64,000 nucleotides of DNA from Desulfoscipio geothermicus DSM 3669 (GTDB lineage Bacteria > Bacillota > Desulfotomaculia > Desulfotomaculales > Desulfallaceae): assembly GCF_900115975.1 (NCBI RefSeq), contig NZ_FOYM01000020.1:1-64000 (forward strand), given 5' to 3'. Below, piece by piece: positions 1 to 7,940 of this stretch. Position 1 is the stretch's first letter. The number at the start of each line of letters is the position of its first letter. Position numbers and translations under genes: made by a program. The notes beneath the pieces were generated by a model. The model did no database searches and was not told the origin of the DNA. It saw only the letters and a program-made list of their open reading frames with translations.

Positions 1-90
1 GCGGAGATCCGCAAGCTGATCGACTACTTGATCAGCAATTTACCCTCGTTTTTCAAGGAACGACTGGCTGCTTGTTACTGCGAAAGTTGA
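1..90 (+). CDS. C-terminal end of an unidentified protein
   Basis: An open frame enters from the left edge and stops with TGA at 88-90, giving 29 residues that end in CYCES. A perfect 18-bp terminator hairpin lies about 85 bases downstream, which supports a real gene end on this strand. The visible part is too short to assign a family or function. Confidence 0.5.
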   Translation, partial: AEIRKLIDYLISNLPSFFKERLAACYCES

Positions 91-174
91 GTTAGGTTCT
101 AAAAACCATTTGGACAGAAAAGCAGGTTTAATTATTTATATCAGTCAAATATATTCAAGTTAAATATATGCTGT

Positions 175-226
175 TGACAGCTTACCGTTTGCTGTACGCA
201 AACGGTAAGCTGTCATTTATTTTATT
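175..226 (+). terminator. Intrinsic terminator with 18-bp perfect stem
   Basis: The arms at 175-192 and 198-215 are perfectly complementary around a 5-base loop, and a T-rich tract follows to 226. It ends the gene entering from the left and separates it from the two-component pair. Confidence 0.85.
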
Positions 227-353
227 GCCAGATAAATCCACGTTTTTTATTTTGTTACTGCAGGAATAGTCTTTATTCTGTCGAATAGTATTTATGAAAA
301 ACTAATTTTTAGAATATTTTAACTTTTTTTAAGCAAAAGTGAGGTGGGGCCAC

Positions 354-1676
354 ATGTCCGGAAAGCAAAACCCCGCGCACCAGGTACTGCTCTGTTGGGT
401 TGCGGCATATGCGGCATCCCTGGGTATAATTTATTTCTGGCAGCCCCATCTGTGGTCGGCGGCGGGCTTACTCACCCTTTCCGGTTTAACGTCAACCCTT
501 TTTTCCATTTATAAGTTGACCCGCACCGGCCATGATAACACCGGTTATGATGAACCATTGGACCCAACGCTACACATAGCCAACCAAACGCTGCCCATTT
601 TGCGCCAGGGACTCAACGAAGAAACCGCACAAAAAACAGCCCAGATCATCCGCCGGAGTGCGGACGTGGCTGCGGTGGCCATTACAGACCGGGAGAGGGT
701 GCTGGCCTATATCGGCGCCGGCTCTGACCATCACAAGGCCGGTGGCCCCATAATGACCGTCGCAACCAAAGAAGTCATCCAGACCGGTGAAATAAAAGTA
801 GTGCGTGACGGATATGGGCTGGACTGCCCGGTGCCCAATTGCCCGCTGCAGTCGGCGGTTATCGTACCGCTACAGTGCAGGGGCGAAATAGTGGGCACGG
901 TCAAACTATACCAAACGCAGCAGGGCGCCATGCCCCACTCGGTGGTTAAACTGGCCGTAGGAGTAGCCCAGCTTCTGGGGATGCAAATGGAACTGGCCGA
1001 AGTGGACCGGCAGGCCCAACTGGTTACCAAAGCCGAACTGGATGCCCTGCAGGCCCAAATAAACCCACATTTTTTATTCAATACTCTGAATACCATTATA
1101 ATGTTCAGCCGGACCAACCCGGAAACCGCCAGGCGCCTTTTAATCAGATTGGCTTCTTTTTTCCGCCACGCCTTGAAACGGCACGGACATTTCAATACAC
1201 TAAAAGAAGAGATAGAGTATCTGAACACCTACCTGGTGCTGGAAAGGGCCAGGTTCAGAGACAAATTGCGCGTCGTGCGGGAAATTGACGAGGAACTGCT
1301 GGAATACAAGGTGCCGGTGCTGACCATTCAACCACTGGTGGAAAACGCCATCAAGCACGGTATTTTACCCAAGCCGGGGCAGGGAACCGTACAAATTACG
1401 GTAAGCCGACATGAAAACGAAATGTTGCTGGTCATCAGGGACGACGGTGTGGGAATAGACCCTGCGCTGCAATCCAAGGTGTTGACACCGGGCTTTGGTT
1501 CGGGCAACGGGGTCGGCCTGAGTAACGTGCACGAAAGATTGAAAGGGTTGTTCGGTAAAGAATACGGACTGCGCATCGTCAGCGTACCCAATGAGGGTAC
1601 ATCCATATATGTAAGAATACCATTGATGAAGAAAGAAATTACTTCGGAGAAGGAGGGGGCAGCCGGTGAAGCTTAA
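354..1676 (+). CDS. LytS/YehU-type sensor histidine kinase
   Basis: Membrane sensor kinase expected to phosphorylate the response regulator encoded next. Two hydrophobic segments (residues about 11-55) are followed by a GAF-like sensing region (about 85-205), then a His_kinase domain (PF06580 type). The phosphoacceptor motif NPHFLFN has its histidine at residue 239. The HATPase region carries the N box QPLVENAIKHG near residue 330 and the glycine boxes DDGVGID and GNGVGLSN. The ATG at 354 is preferred because GAGGTGG at 341-347 is correctly spaced for it; an in-frame GTG at 339 has no binding site. The stop overlaps the next start by 11 bases, so the pair is translationally coupled. It lacks the multi-helix 5TM-LYT sensor of classical LytS, so the ligand is unknown. 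Confidence 0.88.
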   Translation: MSGKQNPAHQVLLCWVAAYAASLGIIYFWQPHLWSAAGLLTLSGLTSTLFSIYKLTRTGHDNTGYDEPLDPTLHIANQTLPILRQGLNEETAQKTAQIIRRSADVAAVAITDRERVLAYIGAGSDHHKAGGPIMTVATKEVIQTGEIKVVRDGYGLDCPVPNCPLQSAVIVPLQCRGEIVGTVKLYQTQQGAMPHSVVKLAVGVAQLLGMQMELAEVDRQAQLVTKAELDALQAQINPHFLFNTLNTIIMFSRTNPETARRLLIRLASFFRHALKRHGHFNTLKEEIEYLNTYLVLERARFRDKLRVVREIDEELLEYKVPVLTIQPLVENAIKHGILPKPGQGTVQITVSRHENEMLLVIRDDGVGIDPALQSKVLTPGFGSGNGVGLSNVHERLKGLFGKEYGLRIVSVPNEGTSIYVRIPLMKKEITSEKEGAAGEA

Positions 1677-2439
1677 AGCGCTAATTGTTGATGATGAGTA
1701 CCCTGCCCGTCAAGAACTACGTTACCTGTTGAATAACTTTGACAATATTGAGATTGTGGGCGAAGCGGCCAACGCCCAGGAAGCCCTGGCTTTAATCAAA
1801 GCACTGGATTACCAGGTGCTGTTTCTGGACGTTTCCATGCCCGGCATGACGGGGCTGGAACTGGGCGCGGCAATACAGGAACTGCCCAAGCCGCCCCATG
1901 TCATATTCATTACCGCCTATGACGAATATGCCCTGCAGGCCTTTGAAGTCAACGCGGTGGATTACCTATTAAAACCGGTGGAGCCCGGGCGTTTAAAAAA
2001 AGCAATTGATAAAGTAATTAAAGCATATCAGGAAGTGGCTGCCGGTGCTTCGGAAAAAGAAACGCCGGAAACAGGCAAGGGTAAGCCGGATGCCGCACAG
2101 ATTAAAATAGACCGCATTCCGGCTGAAAAACAGGGGAAAACGGTGCTGGTTGCAGAATCAGACATTTTTTACGCTTTTACCGAGCAAGATTATATTTATA
2201 TCAAGACATTCAATGATAAACTTTTGACTCGCTTTACATTAAAAGATCTGACCGCCCGGCTCAATCCCCAAATGTTTTTCCGCACCCACCGCTGTTACCT
2301 GGTTAACCTGCATAAAGTTAAGGAGATCGTGCCTTTCTTTAACGGAACATATAACCTGGTAGTGGAGGATAAAGAGCAAAGCGAAGTGCCGGTCAGCCGG
2401 GCCCAGGCTAAAAAACTAAGAAAAATTCTCGGTTTTTAA
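1666..2439 (+). CDS. LytTR-family response regulator
   Basis: DNA-binding response regulator paired with the upstream kinase. The receiver domain (residues 1-120) shows the acidic pocket VDDE, the phosphorylated Asp55 in FLDVSMPG and the conserved Lys in YLLKPVEP. A short acidic linker follows, then a LytTR DNA-binding domain (about 150-255) with the typical RTHRCYLVNL segment. The start is GTG at 1666, behind a strong AGGAGGGGG site inside the kinase gene. LytTR regulators often act on neighbouring membrane or cell-wall genes, but the target is not visible here. A weak hairpin (AGCCC/GGGCT) follows the stop near 2441-2475. Confidence 0.9.
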   Translation: MKLKALIVDDEYPARQELRYLLNNFDNIEIVGEAANAQEALALIKALDYQVLFLDVSMPGMTGLELGAAIQELPKPPHVIFITAYDEYALQAFEVNAVDYLLKPVEPGRLKKAIDKVIKAYQEVAAGASEKETPETGKGKPDAAQIKIDRIPAEKQGKTVLVAESDIFYAFTEQDYIYIKTFNDKLLTRFTLKDLTARLNPQMFFRTHRCYLVNLHKVKEIVPFFNGTYNLVVEDKEQSEVPVSRAQAKKLRKILGF

Positions 2440-2537
2440 GAGCCCCTTCTTATGTGGACAGGGCTTTCTTTGTTGATTATGCATATATCCACCAGCGCAA
2501 GTTAAAAATATAAAAAACTAGCATTGGTGGGATAATA

Positions 2538-2885
2538 ATGCAGGCAGTATGGGAAATGCTCAGTGATAAAAAAATTTGGTCCCTACTGGGTAATGTTGAC
2601 CGCACAATTGACGAGGACATAGTCAGACTAATGTTTATAGAACTGTTCAGCCGGTTAAAGTCCCTGGAGGAAGAAAACCTGGCCCTGCGCATATTGTTGA
2701 CAGAAGAAGGTATTGTGGACCAGGACCTGTTCAATTCCGTACGCAAGGCGGTACGGGATTTCTTAAAAATCAAGGAAGAACAGGCGGCCCAGGAAAGTGA
2801 TTTTTTCGCCAGTTCAGGCGTGTCCTTTCCCGAGTGGGTGAATTTCAAGCTGCGGGGGGAATTTAATAATCCTTTTGATCAATGA
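2538..2885 (+). CDS. Conserved hypothetical protein, 115 aa
   Basis: Small acidic protein that I do not recognise. It has no signal peptide or membrane segment. Residues about 35-95 are rich in Glu, Leu and Lys with heptad-like spacing (SRLKSLEEENLALR), which suggests a coiled coil. The GGTGGGATAATAATG context gives an acceptable start. It is a single-gene unit closed by the terminator at 2909-2931. The coding frame is supported by the ordinary codon pattern, but the function is unknown. Confidence 0.7.
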   Translation: MQAVWEMLSDKKIWSLLGNVDRTIDEDIVRLMFIELFSRLKSLEEENLALRILLTEEGIVDQDLFNSVRKAVRDFLKIKEEQAAQESDFFASSGVSFPEWVNFKLRGEFNNPFDQ

Positions 2886-2908
2886 ACAATGCAAATTACG
2901 GTAATCTG

Positions 2909-2931
2909 AAAACCTGCCCGGCAGGTTTTTT
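2909..2931 (+). terminator. Intrinsic terminator
   Basis: A 7-bp stem (AACCTGC/GCAGGTT) with a 3-base loop is followed by a T run. It separates the 115-aa gene from acpS. Confidence 0.8.
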
Positions 2932-2994
2932 GTTTCGAGCGTGGAATTTACTTGAACAGTATTAAATATATCCCACAGAAAGAGTGGTAATTCA

Positions 2995-3378
2995 ATTGGG
3001 GTAATAGCCATCGGTACAGATATAATTGAAATTGACCGTATTAAAAAGCTGGCACAAAATCATGGAGAGCACTTCCTAAAACGAGTGTTCACGCCGGAGG
3101 AAATTGCTTTCTGCATGCACCGCCGCGACCCCTGGCCCTGCCTGGCGGCCCGGTTTGCCGCCAAGGAAGCGGTATTTAAGGCTTTGCAAACCGGAGTTAC
3201 CGCCTGGCAAGAAGTGGAGGTCCGCGGAGGCGGCGACCGGCCGGTGCAGATAGCCCTGACCGGGGCAACCCGGCAGATAGCCCGGGCCAGGGGAGTCGCC
3301 AACGTATTATTATCAATCGCCCATGACCGTGGCCGGGCAGTAGCCTTTGCCACAGCACTGGGCGGGGAGGTGAGTTAA
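2995..3378 (+). CDS. acpS: Holo-[acyl-carrier-protein] synthase
   Basis: Transfers the 4'-phosphopantetheine arm of CoA to acyl carrier protein. The family N-terminus IAIGTDIIEIDRI and the FAAKEAVFKAL motif are present; Asp9 and Glu58 are the expected magnesium ligands. At 127 aa it has the usual length. The conserved N-terminus has no ATG, GTG or TTG in frame: the frame is open back to a TGA at 2953, but the first such codon is GTG at 3085, which would delete Asp9. ATT at 2995 is therefore taken as the start; one extra G in the run at 2998-3001 would instead create a TTG start. The gene is immediately followed by nnr, an order also seen in Bacillus (acpS-nnr-alr). Confidence 0.85.
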   Translation: MGVIAIGTDIIEIDRIKKLAQNHGEHFLKRVFTPEEIAFCMHRRDPWPCLAARFAAKEAVFKALQTGVTAWQEVEVRGGGDRPVQIALTGATRQIARARGVANVLLSIAHDRGRAVAFATALGGEVS

Positions 3379-3379
3379 C

Positions 3380-4930
3380 ATGCGGCTGGTGACCGCCGGG
3401 GAAATGGGTGCTATGGACCGGAAGGCCATCGAAGATTACGGAATTCCCGGTATGATCCTGATGGAAAATGCCGGATTACGGGTCGTGGAAGTAATTAGCG
3501 GGTTGCTGAACGACCTGAACGGCAAAAAAGTAGTAGTTGTTGCCGGCAAGGGCAATAACGGCGGGGACGGTTTCGTGGTGGCACGACACCTGCATAACCG
3601 TGGCTCGGAAGTGCAGGTATTCCTGGCCGCGGAGCAAGAGCAGATCAAAGGCGACGCCCAGATAAATCTTAATATCTGGCAACGCATGGGGCAAAAAGTT
3701 TACTCACTGACTAAAAACAACAACCTCAATCTATTGCGGTTGGCCCTGATGAACGCCGATTTGGTGGTGGACGCCCTGTACGGAACGGGATTCAAGGGAG
3801 CCATACGGGAGCACATGGTGCCCGTGATCGAGGCCGTCAACGGCTGCGGAAAAGCCGTGGTGGCGGTGGATATACCGTCCGGTTTGGAAGCCGATACCGG
3901 CCGGGTATACGGGCCGTGTATATATGCCGCCCATACAATTACTTTTGCCCTGCCCAAACTGGGGCTGGTGCTGCCGGACGCACGGGAGTTCGTCGGCCAA
4001 CTGCACATAGTAGATATCTCCATACCAAGCGCTGTAACCGCCGGGGCAGAAAGCCAACGGTTTTACATAACCGACCGGCTGGTACGTGACTGGTGGCCCC
4101 GCCGCCGCGGCGGGGCACATAAGGGTAACTTCGGACGGGTGCTGGTGATTGCCGGTTCCCGGGGTATGTCCGGAGCAGCGGTGCTGGCTGCCCAGGCAGC
4201 GGCCCGGTCCGGAGCCGGCCTTGTCACCCTGGGGGTTCCCGCGGGCATACATGACATAGCCGAGGCCAAGTTGACCGAAGTAATGACTTTCCCGCTGCCG
4301 GAAAACGAAAGGGGTACATTTAGCTGCTCCGCCCTGGATGAAATACAAAAACGTGCCCGGTCGTCCGATATACTGGTACTGGGCCCGGGCCTGGGCGCAA
4401 ATAATGATACAGCCGCGCTGGTTAAGGAGTTGCTATTAAAAATAAATACTCCCTGTGTGCTGGACGCCGACGGACTCAACGTCATGGTGGGCAAAACCGA
4501 ACTATTCAAATTAGTAAAAGCGCCGCTGGTGCTTACACCCCACCCGGGGGAAATGTCCCGGCTAACCGGGAACAACACCCGACAAATCCAAGACGCCCGT
4601 CTGGAAACAGCCGCCGGGAAGGCGGCGGATTGGCAATGCATACTGGTGCTCAAGGGAGCGGGTACGGTGGTGGCCGGCCCGGACGGCACCTTGTTCATAA
4701 ATGGGACGGGCAACCCGGGCATGGCCAGCGGTGGAACAGGCGATGTTTTGGCCGGGCTAATCGGCGGCCTGATTGCCCAGGGTATGACACCCCTGCATGC
4801 CGCCGCAGCGGGTGCCTACCTACACGGCCTGGCCGGCGATGCCGCCGCCACAGAGCGGGGCATGGCCGGCTTGCTGGCCTCAGACCTTTTGGAACAGTTA
4901 CCCGATGTGCTAAAAAAATTTGAATTGTAA
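3380..4930 (+). CDS. nnr: Bifunctional NAD(P)HX epimerase/dehydratase
   Basis: Repairs hydrated NADH and NADPH. The N-terminal epimerase (YjeF_N, residues 1 to about 215) contains GKGNNGGDGFVVARHL. The C-terminal ribokinase-like ADP-dependent dehydratase (about 230-510) contains LTPHPGEMSRLTG and GTGDVLAGLIGG with the catalytic Asp. The length of 516 aa is normal for the fusion. The ATG lies one base after the acpS stop, so the two are co-transcribed. Downstream lie ald and alr remnants, matching the ancestral acpS-nnr-alr order. Confidence 0.95.
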   Translation: MRLVTAGEMGAMDRKAIEDYGIPGMILMENAGLRVVEVISGLLNDLNGKKVVVVAGKGNNGGDGFVVARHLHNRGSEVQVFLAAEQEQIKGDAQINLNIWQRMGQKVYSLTKNNNLNLLRLALMNADLVVDALYGTGFKGAIREHMVPVIEAVNGCGKAVVAVDIPSGLEADTGRVYGPCIYAAHTITFALPKLGLVLPDAREFVGQLHIVDISIPSAVTAGAESQRFYITDRLVRDWWPRRRGGAHKGNFGRVLVIAGSRGMSGAAVLAAQAAARSGAGLVTLGVPAGIHDIAEAKLTEVMTFPLPENERGTFSCSALDEIQKRARSSDILVLGPGLGANNDTAALVKELLLKINTPCVLDADGLNVMVGKTELFKLVKAPLVLTPHPGEMSRLTGNNTRQIQDARLETAAGKAADWQCILVLKGAGTVVAGPDGTLFINGTGNPGMASGGTGDVLAGLIGGLIAQGMTPLHAAAAGAYLHGLAGDAAATERGMAGLLASDLLEQLPDVLKKFEL

Positions 4931-5018
4931 CCGGTAAGCGAGAAGTTTACCAGCCTAAAGCCATATGCTTATTAAAAAAACAGATTACGAGTATTTTAAA
5001 GACAAGGGGGTATAAACT

Positions 5019-5053
5019 TTGATTATTGGTGTGCCCCGCGAAATCAAACCCCG
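5019..5053 (+). pseudogene. ald: Alanine dehydrogenase 5' fragment
   Basis: A TTG at 5019 behind an AAGGGGG site begins MIIGVPREIK, the standard N-terminus of alanine dehydrogenase. After about ten codons the similarity stops, and the reading frame runs into out-of-frame alr sequence with a stop at 5076. Only the translation start and first codons survive, so the deletion joined ald to the middle of alr. The fragment is too short to be functional. Confidence 0.65.
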
Positions 5054-5660
5054 CCGGAGGAATACCCGGCCCTACTAGCCAACGGCCCGGCCCAGACGGT
5101 TTTATAGTTTCGCCATGGCCGGGGAACTGTCCGCTACCACAGCCCGGTACGGCAAAAAAGCAATTGTGCACATAAAAGTCGATACCGGCATGGGCCGGCT
5201 TGGTTTTCCGTGCAACCGGGACGCCGTCAGGGAAATTGCCGCCGTCGCCGCCCTGCCCCACCTGGAAGTGGAGGGCATTTTTACCCATTTTGCCGCCGCA
5301 GATTGCCGGGACAAACGGTATACCAAGGAGCAATTGGTGAAATTTACCGGGCTGCTGGAGGCCCTCGACAGGGAAGGCTTAGAATTAAATTGGAAGCATG
5401 CTGCCAACAGCGCCGCCCTGATAGACCTGCCGGAAACCCATTTGAACATGGTCCGGGCCGGAATCGCCATGTACGGCATCTACCCTTCAAACGAAGTAAA
5501 TACCTATCGCGTGTCCCTGCTGCCCGCCATGACCCTTAAAGCCAGGGTATCCGCAGATGAAATTGCTGGCAAAATCGGCACCATTGCCTATGAAGTATTG
5601 TGCATGGTCAGTTCCCGTGTACCCCGTATTTATTATCAAGGGGGCAGACAACACGTTTAA
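5054..5660 (+). pseudogene. alr: Alanine racemase remnant (5' deleted, frameshifted, internally deleted)
   Basis: Recognisable alanine racemase segments: [10 protein letters not shown] upstream of the frameshift, then [26 protein letters not shown] and [15 protein letters not shown]. The N-terminal PLP-lysine region is absent. The T run at 5100-5103 has one base too many: removing one T joins both halves as [11 protein letters not shown]. After [12 protein letters not shown] the sequence jumps to [25 protein letters not shown], so most of the C-terminal domain is deleted. The rest is open from an internal ATG at 5115 but cannot encode an active racemase. Its place after nnr is the ancestral alr position, so another racemase must exist elsewhere. 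Confidence 0.85.
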
Positions 5661-6346
5661 GCGGCATGCCGGCATTCTTTAATGTCTGAACTCCCATCGC
5701 CAAAGGATAAAGCCTTCTTGGGGCAGCTGTACACGCACGAAGAACATCTTAAACAGTCGCTGTGATCCCTGGAACCGTCTTTACCAAACTCATTGGGCGC
5801 AAGCTGCATGGGGCAAGCTCTGGCGCAAAGCCCGCAGGATACGCAATTGCTGCCGGCTGTCAGCGGCTTTTTGCCCCGGGCAATCCAGTGCGCTACAGTA
5901 CCCATGGGGCAAATATGGCACCAGGTACGGGGGTGAATACCCCACCCCAACAAAATACCCACCACCGTGGTCACGGTAAGTACCCGCACCAGGGCCAGTC
6001 CCATAGCGGACAGGTTGCCCCAGTTCAGGTAAAACTGAACACCGATAACGGTAAAAATCAACAACACCATAAAGGCCCGCACTGCTTCATGTCTGAAAAA
6101 TTTAGGAATGGTTATTTTGCGGCTGATTGGCCCCAGTGCCAGATCCAGGAAAGCACCCCGGGGACACATCCAATCACACCAATTGCGCCCCCTGAAAAAG
6201 GAGAGACCGACAGCACCCAGCATGCACCCGAATAGTAAGAATCCCAGCATGGGGTAAAACCACCCACCAATTGCCACCAAAGGAAGCCCCACCCAGGTAA
6301 AGGCCTGCCGGTTTACTCTGCGCAACAAAACCCGGTTGTTTTTCAT
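5657..6346 (-). CDS. NapH/CcoG-like 4Fe-4S membrane protein
   Basis: Polytopic membrane protein with a C-terminal ferredoxin domain, probably moving electrons across or along the membrane. About four hydrophobic segments span residues 15-160. Two CxxxCP-type motifs in the membrane part ([17 protein letters not shown]) match the NapH/MauN/CcoG family. Two cluster motifs, [12 protein letters not shown] and [12 protein letters not shown], lie near the C-terminus. The ATG at 6346 has an ideal AGGAGG site; a GTG at 6364 would sit upstream of it. No partner nap or cco gene is adjacent, so the role stays open. It converges on the alr remnant and overlaps its end by four bases. Confidence 0.85.
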   Translation of the reverse strand: MKNNRVLLRRVNRQAFTWVGLPLVAIGGWFYPMLGFLLFGCMLGAVGLSFFRGRNWCDWMCPRGAFLDLALGPISRKITIPKFFRHEAVRAFMVLLIFTVIGVQFYLNWGNLSAMGLALVRVLTVTTVVGILLGWGIHPRTWCHICPMGTVAHWIARGKKPLTAGSNCVSCGLCARACPMQLAPNEFGKDGSRDHSDCLRCSSCVYSCPKKALSFGDGSSDIKECRHAA

Positions 6347-6388
6347 TATAATTCCTCCTGTCACTATATTTAATTATTTATATATTAT

Positions 6389-6416
6389 ATTATATTAATA
6401 TATGAAAATCAGTCAA
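6389..6416 (-). promoter_or_regulatory. Sigma-A promoter for the 4Fe-4S membrane protein
   Basis: On the minus strand TTGACT (6411-6416) is separated by 16 bases from TATAAT (6389-6394); a second overlapping TATAAT lies at 6384-6389. It diverges from the promoter at 6464-6493. Confidence 0.6.
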
Positions 6417-6463
6417 TAGCTTTTAAAAAGATTTTACTTAATAAAACACAGTCTTAATAGCTA

Positions 6464-6493
6464 TTGCTCACGCCGGCAAAAGACAGCTATAAT
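6464..6493 (+). promoter_or_regulatory. Candidate promoter for the zinc-ribbon membrane protein
   Basis: TTGCTC (6464-6469), an 18-base spacer and a perfect TATAAT (6488-6493). It predicts an untranslated leader of about 100 bases before the start at 6604. Confidence 0.5.
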
Positions 6494-6603
6494 AAAAATT
6501 GATCATGGGAACAAAATAGTTAAAGGATTAATTAAATGGCTGCAGAAGTATATATATTAAAGCAGTCTGGCATATATTTTTCATCAGAGGAGGGGGGGTA
6601 TAT

Positions 6604-6948
6604 ATGGCAAGCCCGCGGGTTAAAAACAGTTACCAGGAGGCAGCCTTGTCCTGGATACGGGTTCTGGCTTTTACAGTCGTAGTCCTTATCGTTGGTTTTT
6701 CCGCCTGGCTTACGGCGGTTGTGGCCGGCGCCACCTGGGGTCTGGCCGCTGCCATAGGAGGTTCACTGGCCGGAGTGGCCGGCTTTTTGATGCTGGCGTG
6801 CGGCTCCCTTTACGAGGTGGGGCATTTTACCTGTCCGGCATGCGGCCATTCCGACAAGGTATTGAAACAAATTGGTTACTACAATTGCTTTAACTGCGAT
6901 ACCAAGTATTATGTTTATGACAACGAAATCAAGGAACTGGGCGCATAA
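6604..6948 (+). CDS. Small membrane protein with zinc ribbon
   Basis: A 114-residue protein of unknown function. Two hydrophobic segments (about 15-38 and 45-72) are followed by a zinc-ribbon pattern CPACGHSD ... CFNCDTKY with two CxxC knuckles. The ATG has a very strong GAGGAGGGGGG site upstream. It stands alone with its own promoter candidate and a terminator at 6968-6992. The metal-binding tail would face one side of the membrane; nothing nearby points to a partner. Confidence 0.75.
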   Translation: MASPRVKNSYQEAALSWIRVLAFTVVVLIVGFSAWLTAVVAGATWGLAAAIGGSLAGVAGFLMLACGSLYEVGHFTCPACGHSDKVLKQIGYYNCFNCDTKYYVYDNEIKELGA

Positions 6949-6967
6949 TTTGCATACCATCGTGCCA

Positions 6968-6992
6968 ACCGCGGTCACGCCGCGGTATTTTT
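6968..6992 (+). terminator. Intrinsic terminator
   Basis: The 7-bp perfect stem ACCGCGG/CCGCGGT has a 5-base loop and is followed by ATTTTT. Confidence 0.85.
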
Positions 6993-7046
6993 GTGTCTTA
7001 GCCAGGGAATGTTCATATAATATATAACCGCAATACAAAAGGGGTG

Positions 7047-7409
7047 GTGGGCATTTCTTCCGTAGGTTTATTAATGCTCGGAGTGCTGGTGGGCACCCTG
7101 GCCAGTTTTACCGGGCTGGGAGGCGGCTTTTTAGTGGTGCCCCTGCTGCTGTTCATGGGCTACTCCGCCGCCAAGTCAGTGGGCACTTCATTTTTAACTA
7201 TTTTTATCATTTCCATATCCGCGCTGCTGGCACATAATAAACTGGCCAATGTAGATTACCGATTGGGCGTGCTGTTGGGGATCGGAGGCATCATTGGCGC
7301 CCAGATCGGTTCCCGACTGGTGGAACACGTCCCCGAAGCTGTATTCAACAAAATATTTGCCCTGATTCTGGTTTTTTTGGCAATACGCATGTTTCTTGCA
7401 AAGGGATAA
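7047..7409 (+). CDS. TauE/SafE-type small membrane permease (half-size)
   Basis: A 120-aa membrane protein with about four hydrophobic helices. The N-terminal pattern GxxASFTGLGGGFLVVPLLL and the later IGAQIGSRL are the repeat signature of the TauE/SafE (DUF81) anion exporter family. Full-length members have two such repeats in about 250 aa, so this is a single-repeat protein that may work as a dimer, or a truncated gene. GTG codons at 7044 and 7047 are both possible; the second is better spaced from AAAAGGGG. The substrate (sulfite, sulfonate or other) cannot be told. Confidence 0.75.
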   Translation: MGISSVGLLMLGVLVGTLASFTGLGGGFLVVPLLLFMGYSAAKSVGTSFLTIFIISISALLAHNKLANVDYRLGVLLGIGGIIGAQIGSRLVEHVPEAVFNKIFALILVFLAIRMFLAKG

Positions 7410-7413
7410 GTGG

Positions 7414-7443
7414 TTTACAAGTGTTGCAGTCCAATGTTATAAT
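7414..7443 (+). promoter_or_regulatory. Extended -10 promoter for a structured RNA
   Basis: TTTACA (7414-7419), an 18-base spacer ending in TGT, and TATAAT (7438-7443). It starts just after the TauE-like gene, with no protein gene downstream for 660 bases. Confidence 0.6.
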
Positions 7444-7449
7444 CTGTTG

Positions 7450-7574
7450 TAAATAAAATATTAAATAAGCTCGGCAGTCGAGCAGAGATGAGATTAGCTA
7501 GTTCGAGGAGAGCATAGATGAGCCGGAAAGGCAGAAGCAGCCGGTGCTCATTTGAGTGCCGGCTTTTATATTTC
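7450..7574 (+). ncRNA. Candidate small structured RNA
   Basis: From the predicted start near 7450 the transcript would form a GCTCG/CGAGC hairpin (7469-7483) and end in an 11-bp hairpin (arms 7539-7549 and 7554-7564) followed by TTTTATATTT, a credible terminator. No open frame with a binding site fills it. The 3' part can alternatively pair over a long range: 7541-7550 is perfectly complementary to 7711-7720. I cannot match it to a known RNA family by eye. Confidence 0.45.
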
Positions 7575-7784
7575 CTCCTCGCACTGCCAAAGGAGGTGCC
7601 CCGGTTACTAAAAACATTCCACTTTAAGTGTATGTTCGAAAAGGAGCACGATAGACACGAGAATTTCAAGGCGGTGAAGGCTTTGAGGAGCGGAGCGTAT
7701 ATATAATACGTGAGCACCGGAAAAGCCGAGCCAACGCAGCTGGTAAGGCACGCTATAATCAGTTCCCTTAGCGTGCGCCTTTCC

Positions 7785-7940
7785 ATAGTTTAGTCCTTAG
7801 CCCTTGCCATTTGGTCGTCGGTAGTCGGTTTTCTCGGGTATTCCTTTGGGGTCAATTTAACCCTTTGCATTACCCTTTAATACCGACTACCGACCACTGA
7901 CCACTGACGACCTATTTTAGGCAAGGATTTAGTTCTAAAG
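7785..7940. repeat. Imperfect palindrome of about 155 bases (MITE/REP-like)
   Basis: The left arm GGTCGTC-GGTAGTCGGT (7813-7829) pairs with ACCGACTACC (7882-7891) and GACGACC (7906-7912). The right arm carries 14 extra bases between them made of two copies of GACCACT (7892-7905). Outer pairing continues with CCTTGCC (7802-7808) and GGCAAGG (7920-7926). The layout suggests a small palindromic repeat element; no target duplication is evident. Confidence 0.55.

Noticed and set aside
175-180. TTGACA-like hexamer upstream of the LytS-type gene
   Set aside because: It is part of the 18-bp terminator stem and has no -10 partner at a proper distance.
5762-6235. A 157-codon plus-strand frame opposite the 4Fe-4S membrane protein
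   Set aside because: It is the antisense shadow of a gene with clear cluster motifs, promoter and binding site.
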